This document shows, piece after piece, positions 19,045 to 27,817 of a stretch of DNA of 64,000 nt (within the stretch, counting starts at the first letter, position 1; each line of letters begins with the position of its first letter). The DNA is from Aureibaculum algae (lineage in GTDB: Bacteria; Bacteroidota; Bacteroidia; Flavobacteriales; Flavobacteriaceae), in the NCBI RefSeq assembly GCF_006065315.1, contig NZ_CP040749.1:1936501-2000500 (forward strand). The letters are read 5' to 3'. A program made the position numbers and the translations under genes. Below the pieces are notes generated by a model. It saw nothing but the letters and a program-made list of their open reading frames with translations. It did no database searches and was not told the origin of the DNA.

Positions 19045-19890
19045 ATGAAAACAACAGGATTTAAAACATTTAAAGTAGCAGAAAAAGAAGGACAGGCTTG
19101 GGTAACTTTTGATAACCCACCGGTAAATATTCAGGACATTCCGATGATTAAAGAGTTGGATGATTTGGCAGCATCTTTAGAGGATGACAGAAGTATCAAA
19201 GTAGTCGTATTTCAATCAGCACACCCAGAAATTTTTATAGCACATGCAGACACTAATTTCTTAAAAGAAATGTCGACAAAAGCAGTCACTAGAGAAGATA
19301 TAGAATTATTAGACTTACAAAAAGTTTTGCAACGTATTAGTAAGCTACCGCAAATTACAGTTTCTAAAATAGAAGGTTTTGCTAGAGGTGGCGGACACGA
19401 ATTTGCTTTAGCAACAGACATGCGTTTTGCAGCAAGGGGTAAAGCAGTATTTATGCAAATGGAAGTTGGTATGGGAATTTTACCTTGTGGTGGTGGATCT
19501 TCTCGTATGGCACGTCAAATTGGTTTAGGTAGAGCATTAGAAGTTATTTTATCAGCAAAAGATTTTGATGCAGACCAAGCAGAAGCTTACGGATTAATAA
19601 ATAGAGCTTTAGATGCGGATAAAATAGGAGCTTTTGTTGAAGATTTGGTGAATAGAATGTCACAGTTTAATTCAGATGCTATCGAAGCTGCTAAACGTAC
19701 CGTTTATGCGTCTATAGATTTACCAATTGAAGAAGCTTTAAAAGAAGAAGCCTATTGGTTATACCAAGCAACAAGTAAATCACCTGCCATTAAGCGTTTT
19801 ACAATGGCGGACGATACAGGCTTTCAAAATGATATAGAAAATCAAAGAAACTTTGAGACATTATTAATGGGATTACAAGGTGTAAACTAA
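19045..19890 (+). CDS. Enoyl-CoA hydratase/isomerase family protein
   Basis: 281 residues, crotonase fold. Oxyanion-hole motifs are FQSAHPEIFIAHADT and KIEGFARGGGHEFALATDM, then GMGILPCGGGSSRMARQIG. The N-terminal VTFDNPPVN is typical. The usual catalytic glutamate pair is not evident (PCGGGSSR where hydratases have a Glu), so the reaction may be another member reaction, such as isomerase or hydrolase. Twelve bases separate it from the next gene. Confidence 0.8.
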   Translation: MKTTGFKTFKVAEKEGQAWVTFDNPPVNIQDIPMIKELDDLAASLEDDRSIKVVVFQSAHPEIFIAHADTNFLKEMSTKAVTREDIELLDLQKVLQRISKLPQITVSKIEGFARGGGHEFALATDMRFAARGKAVFMQMEVGMGILPCGGGSSRMARQIGLGRALEVILSAKDFDADQAEAYGLINRALDADKIGAFVEDLVNRMSQFNSDAIEAAKRTVYASIDLPIEEALKEEAYWLYQATSKSPAIKRFTMADDTGFQNDIENQRNFETLLMGLQGVN

Positions 19891-19902
19891 AAACTGAAAA
19901 TC

Positions 19903-20307
19903 ATGAATACAGCACAAAATAAACAAACGATACTTAATTTTTTCGAACGTTTTTCTGCAGGTGATGCGACCAATGCGTTAACATATTTAGATTCTGACGT
20001 AATGTGGCAAGCCATGGGAATTAAAGGAGATTTACCCGTTTCTGGAACGATGGATAAAAACGGGATTGGAGAATTAATTAAAATGGTGAAGGAGGCTATT
20101 CCTAACGGATTAGAATTAACACCAGTGGGTTGGACTGCGGAAGGCGATAGGGTAGCTGCCGAATTTATTTCTTACGGTGTACTTACAAATGATAAAGTTT
20201 ATAATAATCCGTATCACTTTTTATTTCAATTTTCTGATGGTAAGATTCTTAAAATAAAAGAGTACATGGACACATTACACGTAAAATCAATATTTGTTGA
20301 TGCGTAG
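19903..20307 (+). CDS. NTF2-like / SnoaL-like ketosteroid-isomerase-fold protein
   Basis: 134 residues. Marks of the cone-shaped NTF2 fold are QTILNFFERFSAGDATNALTY, DSDVMWQAMG, GWTAEGDRVAAEFISYG and the C-terminal FSDGKILKIKEYMDTLHVKS. Members are small isomerases, cyclases or binding proteins. Same operon as the enoyl-CoA hydratase-like gene; a strong hairpin terminator follows. Confidence 0.82.
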   Translation: MNTAQNKQTILNFFERFSAGDATNALTYLDSDVMWQAMGIKGDLPVSGTMDKNGIGELIKMVKEAIPNGLELTPVGWTAEGDRVAAEFISYGVLTNDKVYNNPYHFLFQFSDGKILKIKEYMDTLHVKSIFVDA

Positions 20308-20320
20308 TAAATTATAAATG

Positions 20321-20346
20321 CCTCTTGTAAAAGAGGTGTTTTTTGT
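20321..20346 (+). terminator. Intrinsic terminator
   Basis: CCTCTT-gtaa-AAGAGG followed by TGTTTTTTG, 14 bases after the NTF2-like stop codon. Confidence 0.75.
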
Positions 20347-20386
20347 GTTTAAAAATAAAACCTTGAAATATACCTAAACAACCGTT

Positions 20387-20426
20387 TTTACTACCAAAAA
20401 ATTACTACTGTCTAGGACTACATTTG
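20387..20426 (+). promoter_or_regulatory. Candidate AraC site and -7 element before dioxygenase gene
   Basis: TTTACTACCAA (20387-20397) and TACATTTG (20419-20426) have a 21-base gap, as at 18962-19000. The leader to the start codon at 20554 is long (about 120 bases) and shows no obvious structure. Confidence 0.35.
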
Positions 20427-20553
20427 TAGTGAGATTAATTGTTATTTAATTATACATAAGGCGATTAATTAATAGAAAACAAATAACAATGCATACAAAG
20501 CCAAAATATCCTATTACGGTAGTTTTTGGTAAAAAAAATAAATTATAAAAACA

Positions 20554-21507
20554 ATGACAAATAAAAATATACTCGCACAAGCTCGTGCACTTACTTTACC
20601 TTCTCGTGAGGCCTCGCTAAAACGTGAGGCCTCTGTCTCACATTTTTGGAATAGTAACCGAAATCTACTTGAAGAGGCATGGACAGAATGGGAAATTGAA
20701 AACAAAGATAATATACTAGTTCCTGATGAAACGTTGCTAGATCCACGCTTACAAAAGGCGATTAAAGAAGCATGGGAAAACCCAGAAAAAGAAAATGCTG
20801 TTGCCGATTTATGGGAAGAAATTAGTCCTGGTGTTTATGTTGCTCAGTTTTTTAACCCAGAACGCTTAGCGGATTTTCGTAAATATTTAGAAGCTGTAGT
20901 AAATTCACAAATTCCTAAACGAGCACCATACGGAATACAATTGAATCGTTATGGAATTATGTTAGATCCACGCTCAGAAGGCTATCTTGCAGCACCGAAT
21001 TTTCAGGCATTTTATAATGATATTATGGACCGTTATATGCGTCCGATTGCACGTTTGTTATTGGGGACTTATGGTTATGACAACCAAACATTTGGTTTTT
21101 CTATTCAGTACAATCCAGATAAAGACAAGGATTTAAATGGTCACACGGATGCTTCTGCCGCTACCTTGAATATCAACATTAACTTACCCGATGAAGCATT
21201 TACAGGTTCGCAAGTTGATTTTTACGATAAAACCACGGGAAAAACGGTGCAAACTACATTTGAATCAGGGAAAGCAATAATTCACAGAGGTGATGTAGCA
21301 CACGCTACGCACCCCATTATTAGTGGGCAACGTAGTAACTTGGTAGTGTGGTTATATGGAGATCGTATGCAAATTCCGAGAGGAGGAGCAAGTAGCTATG
21401 GTAGTGTCGATAACTCAGCATCTAAAGTTGTTACATCAGAAAGCATTAGTGCTCGCGAGCGTTGGAGTGTGCCAAAGAGTCCCAAAGACACCTTTGCACC
21501 TTTTTAA
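20554..21507 (+). CDS. 2OG-Fe(II) dioxygenase, prolyl-4-hydroxylase-like
   Basis: 317 residues. The facial triad is visible as H197-T-D199 in NGHTDASAATLNI and H250 in GDVAHATHP, with R260 in GQRSNLVVWLYG for 2-oxoglutarate. The catalytic domain fills residues about 140-275; the N-terminal 130 residues have no recognised domain. Residues 11-30 hold a duplicated ASLKREAS-like block from a short DNA repeat (GTGAGGCCTC twice). Substrate unknown. Next to a remnant of a monooxygenase gene. Confidence 0.82.
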   Translation: MTNKNILAQARALTLPSREASLKREASVSHFWNSNRNLLEEAWTEWEIENKDNILVPDETLLDPRLQKAIKEAWENPEKENAVADLWEEISPGVYVAQFFNPERLADFRKYLEAVVNSQIPKRAPYGIQLNRYGIMLDPRSEGYLAAPNFQAFYNDIMDRYMRPIARLLLGTYGYDNQTFGFSIQYNPDKDKDLNGHTDASAATLNININLPDEAFTGSQVDFYDKTTGKTVQTTFESGKAIIHRGDVAHATHPIISGQRSNLVVWLYGDRMQIPRGGASSYGSVDNSASKVVTSESISARERWSVPKSPKDTFAPF

Positions 21508-21535
21508 GAAAATCAGAAACCCTTTATCTTATTCT

Positions 21536-21778
21536 ATGCAATCTTTATATGTAGAAATAACTAAAGAAACAAAAGTTAAACCAGAACCCATTCATTTCGG
21601 ATTTAGATTAGGTGTTCATTATTTAATCGATTATATTGAAAAATTACGAAGTATTGGAGTTAATCATTTAGCTTTAAACTTAAGGTTCAATACGATGAAT
21701 ATGGATGCTACTTTAGAGCGAATTGCAAAAAGAGTATTGCCAGAATTTCATTCCAAGAAAAATAATAAGAAAATGTAA
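21536..21778 (+). pseudogene. C-terminal remnant of an LLM-class (luciferase-like) flavin monooxygenase
   Basis: About 80 codons remain. HFGFRLGVHYLIDYIEKL, GVNHLALNLRFN and LERIAKRVLPEFH match the extreme C-terminus of LLM-class oxidoreductases, whose full length is about 330-350. The FMN-binding barrel is missing. The remnant starts 28 bases after the dioxygenase stop codon, so a deletion seems to have removed the 5' three quarters. It could still be translated from ATG 21536 but would not be an enzyme. Confidence 0.75.
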
Positions 21779-21854
21779 GTTCGTATATAGTCGATAACTA
21801 AAAAGACCTTTAGACAACGCTCAAAGTGACCTTAGAATAAAACAAAAAAAAATC

Positions 21855-22661
21855 ATGTGTAAAACAATAATAATTACAGGAAGTACAGACGGAATAGGTA
21901 AAATTACGGCTTTAAATTTAGCGAAAAAAGGTAATATCGTTTATGTACACGGAAGAAATGAAGCAAAAGTGCTTCAAGTAATTTCGGAAATTAAAAAGGC
22001 TTCAAATAATGAAAATATAGAAGGTTTTGTCGCTGATTTTTCAGATTTAGAATCCGTTATAAAAATGGCTGATAAAATTAAAAAGGAAATTCCTAAAATT
22101 GATATTTTAATCAATAATGCAGGTGTTTTTAAAAGTAAAGCAATAGAGAATAAAGATGGTTTAGATATGAGAATGGTGGTTAATTATTTAGCTCCTTATG
22201 TATTAACGAATGCTATTCTTTCGAACATAAAAAAATCGGAAGCACCACGAATTATCAATTTAAGTTCTGCAGCACAAGCACCAGTTTCAGAAGCTGTTTT
22301 AACAGGGAAAGAACAACAGTCTGAAAATTCAACCTACGCACAAAGTAAATTAGCATTAACGATGTGGAGTTTTTATTTAGCAAAACAAGAGCCAAATATT
22401 ACAGTTATTGCCGTAAATCCCGGGTCGTTGTTAAAAACAAAAATGGCTAAAGAGGCGTATGGTCAACATTGGTCACCAGCGGAAAAAGGGAGCGATATTT
22501 TGGTTGATTTAGCATTGTCTGAAAACTATAAAAATGATTCAGGTAACTATTTTGACAATGATAAAGGTGAAGTTAAAGGACATTTTTCTCCTGCACATCC
22601 AGATGCGTATGACGAAGGTAAAATCGAAAAGTTATTAAGTATAACCAACGGTTTACTATAA
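21855..22661 (+). CDS. Short-chain dehydrogenase/reductase (SDR)
   Basis: 268 residues. TGSTDGIGKITALNL binds the nucleotide, NNAG follows the Rossmann core, Ser is in INLSSAAQ, and Tyr/Lys in STYAQSKLAL. The later part (AVNPGSLLKTKMAKEAYG) resembles retinol-dehydrogenase/WW-domain-oxidoreductase-like SDRs. Last enzyme of the plus-strand redox district before a terminator. Confidence 0.86.
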   Translation: MCKTIIITGSTDGIGKITALNLAKKGNIVYVHGRNEAKVLQVISEIKKASNNENIEGFVADFSDLESVIKMADKIKKEIPKIDILINNAGVFKSKAIENKDGLDMRMVVNYLAPYVLTNAILSNIKKSEAPRIINLSSAAQAPVSEAVLTGKEQQSENSTYAQSKLALTMWSFYLAKQEPNITVIAVNPGSLLKTKMAKEAYGQHWSPAEKGSDILVDLALSENYKNDSGNYFDNDKGEVKGHFSPAHPDAYDEGKIEKLLSITNGLL

Positions 22662-22723
22662 ATAGTTCTTTAATTTTTACCAATCTTTATTAGGCAGTAT
22701 AGGTTTAAATAGATTTAGTTTAG

Positions 22724-22756
22724 AACTCCGAGAGCAATAGCTTTCGGAGTTTTTTA
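22724..22756 (+). terminator. Intrinsic terminator
   Basis: AACTCCGA pairs with TTCGGAGTT around an 11-base loop and is followed by TTTTTATTTTT. Confidence 0.8.
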
Positions 22757-22870
22757 TTTTTAGAGGTTCTTATTTCTTTATATTTTTGCATTTATAATTC
22801 ATTGTGAAAATGCTGAAATTTACAATCAAAAAATAGATACTTTTGTTTTTATTAATAAACACCACTATAA

Positions 22871-23734
22871 GTGACATCAAATATTAAAAAGTATGGGTTT
22901 AAAGAAGGGGTGCCTCATGAGTTTGAGCTTTTAGACCTAGGCACGCATTATGCGAATCTTTTTGATGATTTAATTATACCACATAGAACAGATTTCTATC
23001 AGATTATTTGGTTTAAAAGTGGGAGGCCAAAGCATATGGTAGATTTTCACCCCATAGAAATACAACCAAATTCTATCTTATTTGTCGATAAAAACAGTGT
23101 TCAATGTTATGATAGTAATGAGCCTATAGGCGGCGAAATACTTTTATTTACAGATAACTTTTTTTGTAAAACAGAATATGATACAAAGTTTTTAAGAAGT
23201 AGTATGCTTTTTAACGATTTACATACTATTTCCAGTATTGAGGTAAAGGGTTTAACCTCTGTATTTGATAGTTTTATGAAACTTATCAAAAAGGAATTAA
23301 CTTCAGATGTAGACAATTATCAGTCAGATATTCTTAGAAATTATCTTCAGAATTTATTGCTGTTATCTGAGAGAGCAAGACAAAATCAGAATAGTACCCA
23401 AATAAACAAAGGGTCAGATTTAGAATGTGTAATTAGGTTTAGAGACTTTTTAGACAAACAGTATCAAACACAAAAATCAGTTAGTAAATACGCAATTCAG
23501 CTTAATGTTACTCAAAAACGTTTAAGTAATGCTACTTTAAAAATAATGGATATTACACCAAAGCAAATGATAGATGCTAGAATAATATTAGAAGCGAAAC
23601 GCTTGCTGGTCCATACTACAGATAGTGTAAAAGAAATTGGATATACACTTGGTTTTGATGAACCTACAAACTTTGTAAAGTTTTTTAAAAAACATCAACA
23701 TATCACACCCATAGAATTTAGGAATCGCTTTTAA
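22871..23734 (+). CDS. AraC-family transcriptional regulator
   Basis: 287 residues, starting with GTG; no ATG is placed well in frame. N-terminal sensor (FYQIIWFKSGRPKHMVDFHP, IQPNSILFVDK), C-terminal DNA-binding part with KYAIQLNVTQKRLSNATLK and KEIGYTLGFDEPTNFVKFFKKH. It is of a different subgroup from the regulators at 6648 and 18060. The promoter region before 23853 or the SDR gene upstream are possible targets. Confidence 0.85.
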   Translation: MTSNIKKYGFKEGVPHEFELLDLGTHYANLFDDLIIPHRTDFYQIIWFKSGRPKHMVDFHPIEIQPNSILFVDKNSVQCYDSNEPIGGEILLFTDNFFCKTEYDTKFLRSSMLFNDLHTISSIEVKGLTSVFDSFMKLIKKELTSDVDNYQSDILRNYLQNLLLLSERARQNQNSTQINKGSDLECVIRFRDFLDKQYQTQKSVSKYAIQLNVTQKRLSNATLKIMDITPKQMIDARIILEAKRLLVHTTDSVKEIGYTLGFDEPTNFVKFFKKHQHITPIEFRNRF

Positions 23735-23852
23735 GATGTTGTAATGGCTAAAAATTACCATTTATAGGTGCTTTTTTATCATAATATATTAATGGTCTTA
23801 CAGCAAATTTGCTTCATAGTTTAACAACAACAAATGAAACAAATTAAGAGAA

Positions 23853-24182
23853 ATGAAATTAGTAATTGATATATTAGGATGGTCAGGTTCTGGCTTTTTA
23901 ATTCTTGCTTACGGACTAACACTTATAGAAAATAAAAGGTACTTTGATTATGCGAAGTATTTAAATCTTTTTGGAGCACTTTTAATTGCAATTAATTGTT
24001 ATTATTATAATGCGATCCCTTCATTTGTGTCAAATTTAATATGGAGTATAATGGCAACTTTCACCTTATACAAAACAAAGAAAAAAGAACAAACTTTTAA
24101 TAAAGAAAACGTGCATGGAAACCTTTATTTTCATCAACGTTTACAATTGCGAATAATGCGATTGAAATCAAGGAATTATTAA
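23853..24182 (+). CDS. Small membrane protein, CBU_0592 family-like
   Basis: 109 residues with three predicted membrane spans (about 5-25, 33-52, 56-74) and a basic tail. LGWSGSGFLILAYGLTL, YLNLFGALLIAINCYYYNA and PSFVSNLIWSIMA follow the pattern of CBU_0592-type membrane proteins. Function unknown. Confidence 0.65.
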   Translation: MKLVIDILGWSGSGFLILAYGLTLIENKRYFDYAKYLNLFGALLIAINCYYYNAIPSFVSNLIWSIMATFTLYKTKKKEQTFNKENVHGNLYFHQRLQLRIMRLKSRNY

Positions 24183-24230
24183 AGGTTTTAAGTATTTTAG
24201 AGATACTAAATTGTAATTTATGATGTAGTG

Positions 24231-24256
24231 AAAAGGTAGCCAATGGCTGCCTTTTT
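24231..24256 (+). terminator. Intrinsic terminator
   Basis: AAAAGGTAGCC-aat-GGCTGCCTTTTT, one G-T pair in the stem, 49 bases after the membrane-protein gene. The following 180 bases hold no gene. Confidence 0.8.
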
Positions 24257-24444
24257 ATGCTTTTAAAGTTCTTTTAATTATCAAATGAAAATTCGCCTTT
24301 AGTTTCTGCTCAAAAAGATATTAACCATTTAAAAATAGTAGACAATGTGTGTGGGATGGTAATCTTTCCACGTATTGGTAAGATTATCGTTTTATTATAA
24401 AACGAAACAAATAGTTAGGTTTTATTTTCACTAAGATTTAAAGT

Positions 24445-24495
24445 AAGCGATTGGAAGTTAAATACAAATCGCTTATTTTTTTTCATTTAAATTTG
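24445..24495 (+). promoter_or_regulatory. Hairpin and -7 element directly before kefF
   Basis: TAAGCGATT and AATCGCTTA (24445-24476) form a hairpin followed by T8, which looks like a terminator. Directly after it TAAATTTG (24488-24495) fits the -7 box, yet the ATG is at 24500. Transcription would then start at or next to the start codon, giving a very short leader or none. Confidence 0.45.
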
Positions 24496-24499
24496 CCGT

Positions 24500-25096
24500 A
24501 TGAAAAAAATACTAATTCTGTTTTCGCATCCTAAATTTGAAAAGTCACGAGCAAATTCAGCACTTATTGAAAGGATAAAGGATAAGGAAGGAGTAACGCT
24601 GCACGATTTGTACGAACGTTATCCTGATTTTCATATTGATGTAACTGCAGAAAAGGAGTTACTAAATCAGCATGATGTTATCATTTGGCATCACCCATTA
24701 TATTGGTATAGTTGTCCGCCATTAATGAAACAGTGGATAGACATGGTTTTGGAGTTTAATTGGGCCTATGGACCAGAAGGAAATGCATTGCAAGATAAAA
24801 CCTGTTTAAATGTAATTACAACGGGCGGTTCAAAAGAAATGTATTGTTCAGAAGGTGTCAATAGTTTTTCTGTGAATCAATTTTTAAGACCTTTTGAACA
24901 AACGGCAAAATTATGTGGGATGAAGTATTTACCTCCATTTGCAGTAATGGGCACCCACAGACTAAATGATGAAGATTTAGAAGACTATGCAAATCAATAT
25001 TCAAAATTAATAGTATTGCTTCAAGATGAGATTTCACTAAAAGAACTTAAACTAGCTACTTTTTTAAACGATTTACCAAAACTAAAAACCTCTTAA
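24500..25096 (+). CDS. kefF: KefF-like NAD(P)H oxidoreductase, ancillary to KefC
   Basis: 198 residues, flavodoxin-like quinone-reductase fold. LILFSHPKFEKSRAN is the FMN phosphate loop, and WHHPLYWYSCPPLMKQWIDMV and FNWAYGPEGNAL are the KefF/MdaB signatures. In E. coli KefF binds and activates the glutathione-gated K+ channel KefC. The gene is three bases upstream of the antiporter gene, which supports the same pairing. Confidence 0.88.
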   Translation: MKKILILFSHPKFEKSRANSALIERIKDKEGVTLHDLYERYPDFHIDVTAEKELLNQHDVIIWHHPLYWYSCPPLMKQWIDMVLEFNWAYGPEGNALQDKTCLNVITTGGSKEMYCSEGVNSFSVNQFLRPFEQTAKLCGMKYLPPFAVMGTHRLNDEDLEDYANQYSKLIVLLQDEISLKELKLATFLNDLPKLKTS

Positions 25097-25099
25097 GAT

Positions 25100-26989
25100 A
25101 TGACTGGAAGTATACTTTTTGAAGCCATAGTCTTTTTGGCAGGAGCCATTATTTGTGTTTCTATTGCCAAACAATTAGGGTTAAGTTCTGTCATTGGCTA
25201 TTTGTTAGCGGGCGTATTAATAGGGCCTTATGTTTTAGGGTTTATAGGAAATGAAGGTGACGATATTTTACATTTTGCCGAGTTTGGCGTGGTGATGATG
25301 TTGTTCTTAATTGGACTAGAAATTGAACCAAAAAATTTCTGGAACATGCGAAAAAGCATTGTAGGTATGGGAGGAATACAGGTAGGAGGTACCATGTTGC
25401 TCTCTTTTATTTTATTTACCTTATTGGGTTTAGAATGGAAAGTAGCGTTGGTTATTTCTATGGCTGTCGCATTATCATCCACAGCAATTGCAATGCAAAC
25501 CATAAAAGAAAAAGGCCTGATGAATACAACTTTTGGAGCTTCTTCATTTTCTATTTTACTGTTTCAAGATATAATAGTGATTTTTATGTTGGGTTTTATA
25601 CCGCTGTTGTCTAACACAGATGGTAATGCGAGCACAGTAGATAAGGGTGATCACACAAATTTATTGAATAATCTTCCTATGGGTTTACAAACATTGGCTA
25701 TTATTTTATCCGTGGTTTTAATTATAGTGGCTGGTAAATATTTAATAGTACCTATGTTGCGTAAAGTAGCCAAAACCGGTGTTCGAGAATTATTAATAGC
25801 ATCTGCTTTTTTAATTGTTTTTGGTATTTCTTTTTTAATGGAATTTGTAGGGTTGAGTCCCGCTTTAGGTGCCTTTTTGGGTGGGGTAGTGCTCTCAAAT
25901 AGTGAGTTTAAACATGAATTAGAAAGTACACTAGAGCCTTTTAAAAATTTATTGCTAGGTCTGTTTTTTATGGCAGTAGGTGCCTCTATTAATTTTATTG
26001 TTATCGCTAATAGTCCGCTAACCATTGGAGGTATCTTAATCGCAATTATTGTTTTAAAAGCGGTTGTATTATTTATTACGGGTCATATTTTTAAATTAAA
26101 ATTGGACCAGAAATTACTACTTACTTTCAGTTTAGCTCAAATTGGAGAATTTGCCTTTGTATTGCTATCCTTTGCATTTGGTCTTAATATTTTGTCGCAA
26201 GAAGAAATGGATATGATGTTGGTAATAACAGCACTTAGTATGTCGCTTACACCAATTGTTGGGATTATTAATGAACGGTTTATATTACCAAAAATCGGGA
26301 CTAAAGAGTCTGTAAAAAGACCCATGGACCATATAGCAAAATCTCAAAAAATTATATTGGTAGGTTTTGGACATTTTGGAAGTACCATTGGACGTTTTTT
26401 ACGCTCGCATGGTGTTGAAGCAACAATTCTAGATCATGATTCTAATCGTGTTGATTTTCTTCGGAAAATGGGTTTTGAAGTGTATTATGGAGACGCCACA
26501 CGTTTAGATTTATTAGAATCTGCAGGGATTGCAGATGCTAAAATAATTATTTGTGCAACGAATAAAATAGAAGTCTCTAAGACTATTAGTAAAATAGTAA
26601 AAGAAAAATATCCGCATGTAGAATTAATGATCCGTACAAAAAACAGATATGATGCTTATGAGTTATTGAATCTTGGTAATGAAAATATTTATCGTGAATC
26701 TTTGGAAACCTCATTAACCTTGGCAAAAGATGTTTTAAGTAAAATGGGCTTCAGAAAATATACAATCAATAGACAAGTTCGTAATTTTATTAAATATGAT
26801 GAAGATAGTTTAAGACGTTTAGCTTCTGAACGAAAATATGATGATAACTATATTTTTAAGGCTAAAAAAGAGCTAGAACAGCAAGAGAAATTTTTAAATG
26901 AAGATTTTAAAAGAGGTATTGTTGAATATGATAATCACTGGGATAGTGAATATATTAGGAATGCTTTAAATAGCATGCCCGAAGAGTAG
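25100..26989 (+). CDS. kefC: Glutathione-regulated potassium-efflux antiporter, KefB/KefC type (CPA2)
   Basis: 629 residues. Residues about 1-380 form the CPA2 membrane domain (SSVIGYLLAGVLIGPYVLGF, ALSSTAIAMQ, LGAFLGGVVLSNSEFKHELE). Residues about 400-520 form an RCK/TrkA-N domain with VGFGHFGSTIGRFLR and DHDSNRVDFLRKMG. K+ efflux with H+ entry acidifies the cell and protects against electrophiles such as methylglyoxal. It fits the nearby aldo/keto and nitro reductases. Translationally close to kefF. Confidence 0.92.
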   Translation: MTGSILFEAIVFLAGAIICVSIAKQLGLSSVIGYLLAGVLIGPYVLGFIGNEGDDILHFAEFGVVMMLFLIGLEIEPKNFWNMRKSIVGMGGIQVGGTMLLSFILFTLLGLEWKVALVISMAVALSSTAIAMQTIKEKGLMNTTFGASSFSILLFQDIIVIFMLGFIPLLSNTDGNASTVDKGDHTNLLNNLPMGLQTLAIILSVVLIIVAGKYLIVPMLRKVAKTGVRELLIASAFLIVFGISFLMEFVGLSPALGAFLGGVVLSNSEFKHELESTLEPFKNLLLGLFFMAVGASINFIVIANSPLTIGGILIAIIVLKAVVLFITGHIFKLKLDQKLLLTFSLAQIGEFAFVLLSFAFGLNILSQEEMDMMLVITALSMSLTPIVGIINERFILPKIGTKESVKRPMDHIAKSQKIILVGFGHFGSTIGRFLRSHGVEATILDHDSNRVDFLRKMGFEVYYGDATRLDLLESAGIADAKIIICATNKIEVSKTISKIVKEKYPHVELMIRTKNRYDAYELLNLGNENIYRESLETSLTLAKDVLSKMGFRKYTINRQVRNFIKYDEDSLRRLASERKYDDNYIFKAKKELEQQEKFLNEDFKRGIVEYDNHWDSEYIRNALNSMPEE

Positions 26990-27139
26990 TTTTAATCCTA
27001 TATATTACTTTTAATGCTAAAAAGGTTTTGAACAGCATTTAAATGGAACAGGCATAGTACTTAGATGAGTGTAAACGAGATTTGAAATTTCGTAGTTTGG
27101 TTAAAAAATAGAAATAAATCATGAAAAGTTTTTTTATTA

Positions 27140-27160
27140 CTAACCGATTGTTTAGTTTTG
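27140..27160 (+). promoter_or_regulatory. TetR operator overlapping the tetR promoter
   Basis: CTAACCGATTGTTTAG (27140-27155) overlaps the -7 box TAGTTTTG (27153-27160), 18 bases before the tetR start codon. A 15-of-16 match lies before the next gene. This placement suggests autorepression. Confidence 0.65.
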
Positions 27161-27177
27161 CAGGGTAATTAGAAATA

Positions 27178-27741
27178 ATGGCAAGGAAAAAAGAATATAG
27201 AGAAGATGAAGTTGTTGAAAAAGCAATGAACCTTTTTTGGAAAAAAGGCTACGAAGCAACATCAATGCAAATGCTTGAAAAAGAAATGGGCATTAATAAA
27301 TTTTCTATCTATTCTAGTTTTGGGAATAAACACGGTCTCTTTCTTGAAAGTTTAAAGTGTTACAAAATGAAAGTTGGTGTTACGCTAGATAAATTAAAAA
27401 AGGCATCAAGAGGTGTAGAAGATATTAAACAATTTTTCTATGACTCTGTAAGTTCAAATTATAAAGCTGGAAACCAAAAAGGCTGTTTGGTAACCAATAC
27501 GTATAATGAGTTTTCAGAAAACCAAGATCAATTAATTAAAGAGGAAATGGTTGCCTTTATGGATAATTTGAAAGCCTTATTTATTGAAAAATTAAGTATG
27601 GATGCTACAAAAAGCGAAGAGACGGTTCTTAAGGAAGCCAATTTTTTACTGTTAGCTAAACATGGCTTAGCGGCAGCAGCAAGAGTAAATACGCAAAAAG
27701 AAATAGAAGACTATATTGAGATGACATTTAAAAATATATAA
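27178..27741 (+). CDS. TetR/AcrR-family regulator
   Basis: 187 residues. N-terminal helix-turn-helix within KAMNLFWKKGYEATSMQMLEKEMGINKFSIYSSFGNKHGLF; the WKKGYEATS and YSSFGNKHGLF forms are typical of the AcuR/PsrA-like branch that responds to small electrophilic or acyl compounds. C-terminal ligand domain with GCLVTNTYNEF. It stands at the head of the AhpD-like/EthD/FrnE-like group and its operator repeats before that group. Confidence 0.9.
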   Translation: MARKKEYREDEVVEKAMNLFWKKGYEATSMQMLEKEMGINKFSIYSSFGNKHGLFLESLKCYKMKVGVTLDKLKKASRGVEDIKQFFYDSVSSNYKAGNQKGCLVTNTYNEFSENQDQLIKEEMVAFMDNLKALFIEKLSMDATKSEETVLKEANFLLLAKHGLAAAARVNTQKEIEDYIEMTFKNI

Positions 27742-27762
27742 GCCTTTTTTTTTGCACAATAA

Positions 27763-27778
27763 CTAAACGATTGTTTAG
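27763..27778 (+). promoter_or_regulatory. Second TetR operator, before the AhpD-like gene
   Basis: CTAAACGATTGTTTAG has perfect six-base arms (CTAAAC/GTTTAG) around GATT and differs from the operator at 27140 by one base. It sits 40 bases before the start codon at 27818. Confidence 0.7.
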
Positions 27779-27817
27779 AAAAAATAATAATAACAATAAC
27801 AAAATAACACAGAAATT

